From the NCBI GenBank assembly GCA_013695925.1, contig JACCZO010000134.1, positions 1-5,268 on the forward strand: a DNA stretch of 5,268 nt. The letters run 5' to 3'. Source of the stretch: Chthoniobacterales bacterium. Its GTDB lineage: Bacteria; Verrucomicrobiota; Verrucomicrobiia; Chthoniobacterales; UBA10450. Of this stretch, positions 1-5,268 are shown one piece after another. Positions within the stretch are counted from its first letter, which is position 1. Each line of letters begins with the position of its first letter. The position numbers and the translations under genes were made by a program. Under the pieces are notes generated by a model that saw only the letters and a program-made list of their open reading frames with translations, did not search any database and had not been told where the DNA came from.

Positions 1-1
1 G

Positions 2-580
2 TTGAACGCTGCCATGTTCGGTGTCGAGATGCTGTCCGGCGGCTCGACCAATGTGCTTACGTTGCAAAATCTCGGGGCTCTCCAGCCTGCGGCCGTGGTC
101 GTTAGGCACGAATATTGGCGTCTTTTCTCCGCTCTCTTCCTGCATTACGGGCCGCTCCACCTTGGGATCAATCTCCTCGCCCTTTATATCCTTGGCCCGG
201 CGTTGGAACGCACGATCGGCGCCGCGAAATTCACCCTCAGCTATCTTCTCAGCGGCCTGGGTTCCAGTGCCGGTGTCGTCGTTTTCTGGTGGCTGAGGCT
301 GACCCAATCCAACCTGCTCGTCGGCGCTTCGGGCAGCATCATGGGGGTGATCGGTGTCTCGGCCGGGTTGCTCCTGCGTCATCGCCAATCGCCGCTCGCC
401 GGCCGCCAGCTCCAGAACATCGTCGCGATCGTCGCCATTCAGACGGCTTTCGATCTTTGGAACCCCCAGGTGAGCCTCGCCGCGCACCTCAGCGGCTTCG
501 CCAGCGGTCTCGCCATTGGGTTAGTGCTGGCCTCGTTGCGGCCCCGGAAACCTCCGCGTGTTTCCCGGCCGCCACCCTGA
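2..580 (+). CDS. Rhomboid-family intramembrane serine protease (5'-truncated by window edge)
   Basis: Rhomboids are polytopic inner-membrane serine proteases that cut transmembrane substrates with a Ser-His dyad. Counting from the first codon shown (TTG at 2), the visible 192 residues carry the family landmarks. These are a YWRLFSALFLH segment (res 39-48) entering TM2, the HxxxN motif (H53, N57), the GASG nucleophile motif with Ser110, and the catalytic His162 in AHLSGFASG within the last TM. Hydrophobic stretches fit TM2 to TM6 at about 43-65, 75-99, 104-125, 137-152 and 158-178. The first residues (NAAMFGVEML) look like the end of TM1, and the frame is open to the left edge. The TTG is therefore probably an internal Leu codon and the true start lies upstream. 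The C-terminus is a short Arg/Pro-rich tail, likely cytoplasmic. The dyad is intact, so activity is expected; the substrate is unknown. The next gene follows after 90 bp on the same strand with no clear terminator between, so co-transcription is possible but unproven. Confidence 0.93.
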   Translation: MNAAMFGVEMLSGGSTNVLTLQNLGALQPAAVVVRHEYWRLFSALFLHYGPLHLGINLLALYILGPALERTIGAAKFTLSYLLSGLGSSAGVVVFWWLRLTQSNLLVGASGSIMGVIGVSAGLLLRHRQSPLAGRQLQNIVAIVAIQTAFDLWNPQVSLAAHLSGFASGLAIGLVLASLRPRKPPRVSRPPP

Positions 581-670
581 GTAACCGGCCCGGACAAACG
601 CAACGCTTGCTGCTAACCATTTTGCTGCCACAATTCCGCCTCTGTTAACGGGCACGACACTCTTTTCGCC

Positions 671-3226
671 ATGCCGAATATCCAGACCTATAACGTCATT
701 CCGAATCTCCCGGCGCAGCTCGAACCGCTGCGGGAGATTGTTTTCAATCTTTGGTGGACCTGGGAGCCGTCCGCCCGGCGGCTTTTTCGCCATCTCGATC
801 CCGAATTGTGGGACCGAACCAATCATAATCCGCTTCGAATGCTGCAGCTTTCGCGGCAGGCGCGGCTGGTTGAAGTGGCGAAGGACGAAGTTTTTCTTCG
901 CGATCTCGCTGAAGTCTACGGAGCCTACCAAAAGTACCTCAGTCGGGAAGATACCTACGGGAAAAAAAGCGCTGCCCGCCAGATCAGGAAACCGATCGCC
1001 TATTTCTCGGCCGAGTTCGGTTTTCATGAGTCGATCCCGAATTACTCCGGCGGCCTCGGCATTCTTTCCGGCGACCACTGCAAATCGGCGAGCGACCTGG
1101 ACTTGAATTTCATCGCGGTCGGATTGCTTTATCGCCACGGCTATTTCAAACAGCAGATCAACAAGGAAGGCTGGCAGGAGGCGATCAACCTAAACCAGAA
1201 CTTCCATCATCTGCCGATCCGCGAAGTGCTGCGTAACGACCAGATCCTGCGCGTCTCGGTCAACCTCCTGGGACGCGAAGTCTTCGCCAAAATCTGGGAA
1301 TTACGCGTGGGGCGGATCCATCTCTACCTGCTCGACACCGATATCGCGGAGAACCGGCCGGAAGATCGACTCATCACCGCAGAATTATACGGCGGCGATC
1401 TGGAGATGCGGATGCGCCAGGAAATCGTGCTCGGCATCGGCGGCGTCAAGGCGCTCAGTGCTCTCGGTCATGAAGCGGAAGTATTTCATATGAATGAAGG
1501 GCACTCGGCCTTTCTCTCGCTGGAACGCATTCGGCTGCACGTCACGCAGCACAATCTCGACTTCTATTCCGCTCTCCAAGTCGTGTCCGCGGCGAACGTC
1601 TTCACCACTCACACGCCGGTCCCGGCTGGCAATGACTCTTTCCCGCGCGAGATGATGGTCCGGTATTTCACCGATTTTGCGTCTCAACTCCGGATTCCGT
1701 TCGACGAACTGTTTCGTTTTGGACAGACGACGACTGACCCGGTGGCGAGCTTTAGCATGACAATTCTGGCTTTCCGCATGAGCCGACATGCCAATGGAGT
1801 GAGCAAGCTGCACGGCGAGGTGAGCCAGTCGCTTTGGAAGGATGTCTGGGCGGGTGTGCCGACCCATGAAGTGCCCATCACCAGCATTACTAACGGCATC
1901 CATACCAAGACCTGGATGGCGCCGGAATTCTCCGCCCTTTACACCAAGTATCTTGGACCCTGGGAAGACAACCTGACGAAACCCGATTTTTGGCGTGGAG
2001 TGATCGAGATTCCCGACTCCGAGCTATGGGAAACTCATCAGAAGCTAAAGCTCCGTCTGGTGAATTTCGTCCGCGAGCGCGTGCGCGCGAGACGCACGCG
2101 CATCGGTGAATCGCCGGAGGCAATTCGCTCCGTCAATGCAATCCTCGATCCCGAGATCCTGACGATTGGTTTTGCCCGCCGCTTTGCAACCTACAAGCGC
2201 GGCGCGCTTCTTTTCAGCGATCCCAACCGCCTGTTGCGGATGCTAACTGATCTGGCCCGGCCGGTGCAGTTTATCTTTGCCGGGAAATCTCATCCGCGCG
2301 ACGAGGGAGGCAAGACACTCATCCAGCAGGTCTACAAGTTGACGCGCGAGACCGGTTTTCATAACCGGATCGTCTTTGTTGAAGATTACGACACTTACAT
2401 TGCGCGGCGCCTTGTGCAGGGAGTCGACCTTTGGTTAAACAATCCGCTCCGGCCGCTCGAAGCCAGTGGGACCAGTGGAATGAAACTCCCGCCTAACGGC
2501 GGTCTCAACCTCAGTGTCCTCGACGGCTGGTGGTGTGAAGGCCACAACGACAAGAATGGCTGGGCGATCGGCCCCGAAATCGAAGATGGAGACGGCGAAT
2601 TCCAAAATGAAGTTGATTCCGCCAGTCTCTACCAACTTCTCGAGAACCAGATCATTCCTCTTTATTACGCCAAGCCCGACGGCAAACTCCCGCTCGCCTG
2701 GTTGCAGCTAATGCGCGAGTCGATCCGCAGCGTGACCCCGATTTTTAATACGCACCGGATGGTCGAGGAATACACCGAACGACTTTATCTCCCAGCCGCG
2801 AAGGCCCATCAGGAATTCGCCGGCGACGGTTGGCGCGCCGCGACCGAGCTAAGTCAGTGGAAGGCGCAGATGAGAAAAGATTGGCCGCAAGTGCGGATCA
2901 CTGACGTCCAGATCGCAAATAAGGATCGGCAAAGCATTCTCGTCGGCGATTCGCTTGCAGTCGCGGCACGCGTCCATCTTGGAGCCGTGAATCCAAAACA
3001 TGTGCGAGTTGAAGCTTACCATGGCGAAGCCGAAAATGATGCCGTCTGCAATCCCACCGTCACGGTCTTGGGAGAAAGGCGTCAGATAGGAAGCGACGGT
3101 GATTACGTCTACGAAGGTTCCATTCCCACTTCGGAAAGCGGGACCTACGGTTTCAACGTGCGGGTCATTCCGACTTATCCACATCTGCTCCAAGCCCACG
3201 AGTTGCGGCTCATTACCTGGGCCTAG
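671..3226 (+). CDS. glgP: Alpha-glucan (glycogen/maltodextrin) phosphorylase, GT35, with N-terminal DUF3417 region
   Basis: This PLP-dependent cytoplasmic enzyme phosphorolyses alpha-1,4-glucan ends to glucose-1-phosphate in glycogen or maltodextrin breakdown. At 851 aa it matches the usual length of the 'alpha-glucan family phosphorylase' branch (Mycobacterium/Thermotoga/Thermus type) rather than the E. coli GlgP/MalP branch. A DUF3417-like region covers about res 10-120 (NLWWTWEPSARRLF near its start). Core motifs follow: YFSAEFG (111-117), SGGLGILSGDH (126-136), MNEGHSAF (274-281), THTPVPAGND (313-322), TNGIH (407-411) and RRFATYKR (503-510). By alignment from memory, R504 and K509 match the phosphate-contacting Arg569 and Lys574 of rabbit muscle phosphorylase. 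EASGTSGMK (597-605) carries the PLP Schiff-base Lys605. A beta-rich C-terminal region (about 750-851) ends the protein, as is usual in this branch. The ATG at 671 suits the family N-terminus (MPNIQTYNVIP), although no good Shine-Dalgarno is visible. All catalytic residues I can check are intact. Preference for glycogen, maltodextrin or starch cannot be read from the sequence. Confidence 0.96.
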   Translation: MPNIQTYNVIPNLPAQLEPLREIVFNLWWTWEPSARRLFRHLDPELWDRTNHNPLRMLQLSRQARLVEVAKDEVFLRDLAEVYGAYQKYLSREDTYGKKSAARQIRKPIAYFSAEFGFHESIPNYSGGLGILSGDHCKSASDLDLNFIAVGLLYRHGYFKQQINKEGWQEAINLNQNFHHLPIREVLRNDQILRVSVNLLGREVFAKIWELRVGRIHLYLLDTDIAENRPEDRLITAELYGGDLEMRMRQEIVLGIGGVKALSALGHEAEVFHMNEGHSAFLSLERIRLHVTQHNLDFYSALQVVSAANVFTTHTPVPAGNDSFPREMMVRYFTDFASQLRIPFDELFRFGQTTTDPVASFSMTILAFRMSRHANGVSKLHGEVSQSLWKDVWAGVPTHEVPITSITNGIHTKTWMAPEFSALYTKYLGPWEDNLTKPDFWRGVIEIPDSELWETHQKLKLRLVNFVRERVRARRTRIGESPEAIRSVNAILDPEILTIGFARRFATYKRGALLFSDPNRLLRMLTDLARPVQFIFAGKSHPRDEGGKTLIQQVYKLTRETGFHNRIVFVEDYDTYIARRLVQGVDLWLNNPLRPLEASGTSGMKLPPNGGLNLSVLDGWWCEGHNDKNGWAIGPEIEDGDGEFQNEVDSASLYQLLENQIIPLYYAKPDGKLPLAWLQLMRESIRSVTPIFNTHRMVEEYTERLYLPAAKAHQEFAGDGWRAATELSQWKAQMRKDWPQVRITDVQIANKDRQSILVGDSLAVAARVHLGAVNPKHVRVEAYHGEAENDAVCNPTVTVLGERRQIGSDGDYVYEGSIPTSESGTYGFNVRVIPTYPHLLQAHELRLITWA

Positions 3227-3245
3227 TGCTGGGTTTTTCTTTTTC
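3222..3245 (+). terminator. Possible weak intrinsic terminator after the glucan phosphorylase gene
   Basis: A small hairpin can form with CCTA (3222-3225) pairing to TGGG (3230-3233) around a GTGC loop. G-U wobble pairs with the following Ts could extend it. It is followed at once by T5-C-T5-C (3234-3245). It overlaps the stop codon (TAG, 3224-3226). The T-tract is convincing but the stem is short and contains a G-U pair, so this may be inefficient or fortuitous. Confidence 0.3.
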
Positions 3246-3346
3246 TCCGTTAGTTACGCTGGGCTCAGTCGTGCCTGGTTAGAGGGCCGAAAAGAGACCC
3301 ACCCTGGTCAAAGGTTAGATAAAACATTACTTGCTCATTCCTCGCC

Positions 3347-3760
3347 ATGGCTTATAACTGCGCCATGGACGTATCTGTTAAACAACTGGAAGAAGCAGTG
3401 GCGGTAAGAAAGCAAATCGACCAGCTGCAAAGTCGACTCAAAAGTATCTTGGGCGGCTCGAGTGCACCGAGCAGCGCAAGCAGCTCTGCCAGCTCCGCGC
3501 CCGCCAGCACGGGCGGAAAGACGCGCAAGCGCCGCCGGGGCGGTTTATCTGCTGCCGGACGCGAACGCATCGCGGCCGCTGCGCGGGCTCGATGGGCCCG
3601 GGCCAAGGCCGCCGGTGGCACCGCCTCCTCGAGCAAGGGCTCGAGTGGCAAGAAAACTGGTGGCAAGAAAAAGAAGGGCGGCATCACCGCCGCTGGCCGC
3701 AAGAAGCTCTCGCAGATGATGAAGGCCCGCTGGGCTGCTCGTCGCAAAGGCCAAGGCTAG
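3347..3760 (+). CDS. Small basic protein with coiled-coil N-terminus and twin AAGR-ARWA modules; putative nucleic-acid-binding protein
   Basis: I recognise the protein type but not a named gene. The 137-aa product has three parts. An N-terminal amphipathic helix (about res 9-35, VKQLEEAVAVRKQIDQLQSR) looks like a short coiled coil and may mediate oligomerisation. A Ser/Ala/Pro linker follows (38-56). A strongly basic remainder then contains two copies of a 21-residue module (65-85 and 111-131), each preceded by a Lys/Arg cluster (KTRKRRR and KKTGGKKKK) and separated by a Gly/Ser linker. The composition recalls histone H1-like or AT-hook-like nucleoid proteins, and the module loosely resembles NUMOD3-type DNA-binding motifs. 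DNA or RNA binding is thus an inference from charge and repeat layout. The start is uncertain: ATG at 3347 gives 137 aa, and ATG at 3365 (MDVSVKQLEE) gives 131 aa and begins right at the helix. Neither has a clear Shine-Dalgarno. Its stop lies 35 bp from the convergent dop stop. Confidence 0.8.
   Translation: MAYNCAMDVSVKQLEEAVAVRKQIDQLQSRLKSILGGSSAPSSASSSASSAPASTGGKTRKRRRGGLSAAGRERIAAAARARWARAKAAGGTASSSKGSSGKKTGGKKKKGGITAAGRKKLSQMMKARWAARRKGQG
3539..3739 (+). repeat. Two-copy protein module within the small basic protein
   Basis: Copy 1 (3539-3601, GGLSAAGRERIAAAARARWA plus R) and copy 2 (3677-3739, GGITAAGRKKLSQMMKARWA plus A) align without gaps over 21 residues. Ten positions are identical: GG, AAGR and ARWA. 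Most others are conservative changes (L/I, S/T, R/K, I/L). DNA-level identity is lower, which suggests an old duplication kept at protein level rather than a recent slippage event. The 17-residue spacing from the second Gly to the invariant Trp is the same in both (G66-W83 and G112-W129). Confidence 0.8.
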
Positions 3761-3795
3761 TCGCCAAAGTTAGACTCGCAAGCCGCGCCCCGCCT

Positions 3796-5268
3796 TTAGA
3801 GCGTGGCGACGGCACGAATAAACTCTCGATAATTCGCGGCTTCGCGCGCTGCTTTGTTCAGCGCTGCGAGCCGCGGATTGTCATTTGGCTGGGTGAGGTA
3901 GACCCGCTGTGGACTCGCTCCATTGGCAAAGACAATCTCATCCCATTGGATGGATTTGATCTGATCGTTAAAGCGCGCCACCGAGCGCCCGCGGAAATAT
4001 GCCCGCGTATCTTCCGGTGGAGAAAAAATGGCGTGCTTGATCTCGGATTCTGTGACGAACCGTCGCATCGCACCCTGGCGCAGCAATTCATAGAAGAGAC
4101 CGGTTTCCGGCGCGATGTTGTGATATTCCAGGTCGATCGATTGTAGCCAGGGATCGCTCCAGGATAACTTCTCCTCCTCGCGGAGCGCTTCGAGCAGTTC
4201 TTTCTTCGCCACCCAATCCACCCGATCGCGGCAAAGCCGGATATCCCGCTCCAGATCGTTCAGGACAGCTTCCCATTCCTGCAGGATCCATCTGACTTCT
4301 TCATCCGGCTCCTGCGCGGCGGCTTTGGTTGCGGCCGCGAGATAGATCCGTTGCACGTCGATCGCCGAGATCTTGCGACCGTCGGTTAGTTCAATGATCC
4401 AGTCATAAGTCTGATCGCGGCTGATTGATTTTGTGGCATCGACCGGCTGTGCGATCTCGAGCTGAGGAGCGGCCCCGCGCTCAATCAGGTCGAGAACAAG
4501 AGCGGTGGCCCCAATTTTGAGAGCCGTCGCCCACTCACTCATATTGGCGTCGCCCAGAATGACGTGGAAACGCCGATACTGACTGGCATCGGCGTGTGGT
4601 TCGTCCCGCGTGTTGACGAGTGGCCGCCGGTTCATCGTGTCGATACTTACGAGCACCGCAAAAAAATCGGCCCGTTGCGAAATCTGGTAGGTTCCCGGCT
4701 GGCCGGCCGAGCTTTCCGCTTCAATCCCCATCTTGCCCGCGCCGGCAAAAATCTGGCGGGTGACAAGGAAAGGGAGCACTCCCGCAACGATCCGGTCCCA
4801 GGTTACGTCGCGCCGCATCAGGTAGTTGTCGTGACAACCGTAACTGTGACCTGAGAAGTCCGTATTGTTCTTGTAAAGCCGGACCGCATGTTCGTTAGGC
4901 AATTTCAAGTTCCGGCGCCGGGCGCACTCCGCCAGGATGCGTTCGCCGGCTTTATCCTGCGCCACCAGGTCGCGTAAGGTGGCGCATTCGGGGGTGGAAT
5001 ATTCCGGGTGGGCGTGGTCGTTGTAGAAGCGCGCCCCGTTGCTTAGGACCAGATCGCTCTTGATCTCCTCAAAACTGAGCGGGCGATTGCGATCGATCTC
5101 ATAGTAGGCCGATTCATCGGTATCCTGCAGCAATTCCGCGGCCCGGAATCCGCGCGCGTCGCAATGCGGATCCTCCAAATCGTAATCCCACTTCATGTGG
5201 GCGCCATGCTCGGTGTAGCCCCGCACCAGCTCGATCGATTCCGCGACCACATCGACCGATTCCGCCCC
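3796..5268 (-). CDS. dop: Dop: depupylase / Pup(UBact) deamidase, proteasome accessory enzyme (5'-truncated by window edge)
   Basis: Dop is an ATP-dependent enzyme with a glutamine-synthetase-like fold. It removes the small modifier Pup from substrate lysines and, where Pup ends in Gln, deamidates it to Glu before ligation by PafA. Numbering from the first GTG (5250), the key motifs are WDYDLEDPHCDARGF (21-35), NGARFYNDHAHPEYSTPEC (71-89), YKNNTDFSGHSYGCHDNYLM (126-145), SQRADFF (191-197), NTRDEPHADASQYRR (213-227) and GDANMSE (233-239). D78, in YNDHAHPEY, sits at the catalytic nucleophile position. The insertion at about 22-60 is the Dop-loop region, and HAHPEY (versus GSHPEY) plus the C-terminal region (LSWSDPWL, PPEDTRAYFRG) place it with Dop rather than PafA. 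The frame stays open upstream to the window edge. The Mg-binding GxExEYG strand at the N-terminus of the family is absent, so the GTG is probably internal and some 20 or more residues lie outside. No other proteasome gene is visible here. Confidence 0.93.
   Translation of the reverse strand, partial: GAESVDVVAESIELVRGYTEHGAHMKWDYDLEDPHCDARGFRAAELLQDTDESAYYEIDRNRPLSFEEIKSDLVLSNGARFYNDHAHPEYSTPECATLRDLVAQDKAGERILAECARRRNLKLPNEHAVRLYKNNTDFSGHSYGCHDNYLMRRDVTWDRIVAGVLPFLVTRQIFAGAGKMGIEAESSAGQPGTYQISQRADFFAVLVSIDTMNRRPLVNTRDEPHADASQYRRFHVILGDANMSEWATALKIGATALVLDLIERGAAPQLEIAQPVDATKSISRDQTYDWIIELTDGRKISAIDVQRIYLAAATKAAAQEPDEEVRWILQEWEAVLNDLERDIRLCRDRVDWVAKKELLEALREEEKLSWSDPWLQSIDLEYHNIAPETGLFYELLRQGAMRRFVTESEIKHAIFSPPEDTRAYFRGRSVARFNDQIKSIQWDEIVFANGASPQRVYLTQPNDNPRLAALNKAAREAANYREFIRAVATL

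Noticed and set aside
115..648. 177-aa open frame on the + strand
   Set aside because: It is out of frame with the rhomboid gene, Arg/Pro-rich and without family motifs, so it is a frame shadow.
581..670. Gap between rhomboid and phosphorylase genes checked for terminator, promoter or RNA element
   Set aside because: No convincing stem plus T-tract, sigma-70-like pair or Shine-Dalgarno was seen in this 90-bp stretch.
521..1138. 205-aa open frame on the - strand
   Set aside because: It overlaps the well-supported rhomboid and glucan phosphorylase genes on the other strand and has no recognisable motif. It is an antisense shadow of GC-rich coding DNA.
3293..3321. Possible promoter before the small basic gene, with TAGATA at 3316-3321 as a -10-like box
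   Set aside because: The position 17 bp upstream (3293-3298, agagac) does not resemble a -35 box, and AT-rich hexamers occur by chance in a 120-bp gap. This is too weak to list as a feature.
3227..3346. Searched for a small Pup/UBact-like ORF in the gap after the phosphorylase gene
   Set aside because: No separate short frame with a GGE/GGQ-type end is visible. The only frame here is the shadow that runs out of the phosphorylase gene.
3450..3660. Repeated short GC-rich words (such as CTCGAG and AGC runs) in the small basic gene, considered as a DNA tandem repeat
   Set aside because: They are irregular and explained by Ser/Ala/Gly-rich linker codons. There is no fixed period.
3352..3747. 131-aa open frame on the - strand opposite the small basic gene
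   Set aside because: Its Leu/Ala/Pro/Phe-rich composition is what the reverse complement of a Lys/Ala/Gly-rich gene gives. The + strand frame shows a conserved twin module, which the antisense frame lacks.
3592..4146. 184-aa open frame on the + strand running into dop
   Set aside because: It spans two real genes in wrong frames and has no coherent domain. The dop frame on the opposite strand is clearly the coding one.

Overview
The window reads as chromosomal DNA of a Gram-negative, fairly GC-rich bacterium. The best guess is Verrucomicrobiota or a close PVC/Acidobacteria-like soil lineage. This is an inference from three things: a Dop-type enzyme of the Pup-proteasome system that diverges from the actinobacterial form, a small basic protein with twin 'AAGR...ARWA' modules of a kind I associate with Verrucomicrobia and Acidobacteria, and start codons without clear Shine-Dalgarno sequences. 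No 16S or other phylogenetic marker is present, so the assignment is tentative.

Layout, left to right. (1) The 3' part of a rhomboid-family intramembrane serine protease gene (+ strand) enters from the left edge and ends at 580. (2) After 90 bp comes a complete 851-aa alpha-glucan (glycogen/maltodextrin) phosphorylase of the short bacterial type with an N-terminal DUF3417 region (671-3226, +). A weak hairpin plus T-rich tract overlaps its stop codon. (3) After a 120-bp gap lies a small Lys/Arg/Ala-rich protein (3347-3760, +; 137 aa, or 131 aa from a second ATG). It has an N-terminal predicted coiled coil and two ungapped copies of a basic module, and is probably nucleic-acid binding. (4) Converging on it with only 35 bp between the stop codons is a dop gene on the - strand (3796 to the right edge). 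Its 5' end lies outside the window.

The genes do not form one obvious pathway. The glucan phosphorylase serves storage-polysaccharide breakdown, the rhomboid is a membrane protease, and Dop belongs to the prokaryotic ubiquitin-like (Pup/UBact) tagging system. The most notable element is dop: it implies a Pup- or UBact-type modifier and a proteasome elsewhere in the genome, probably beyond the right edge. No modifier gene follows dop here, so the commonly described dop-pup gene order is broken at this locus. I found no tRNA, rRNA, CRISPR, insertion sequence or attachment site. All intergenic gaps are under 130 bp.
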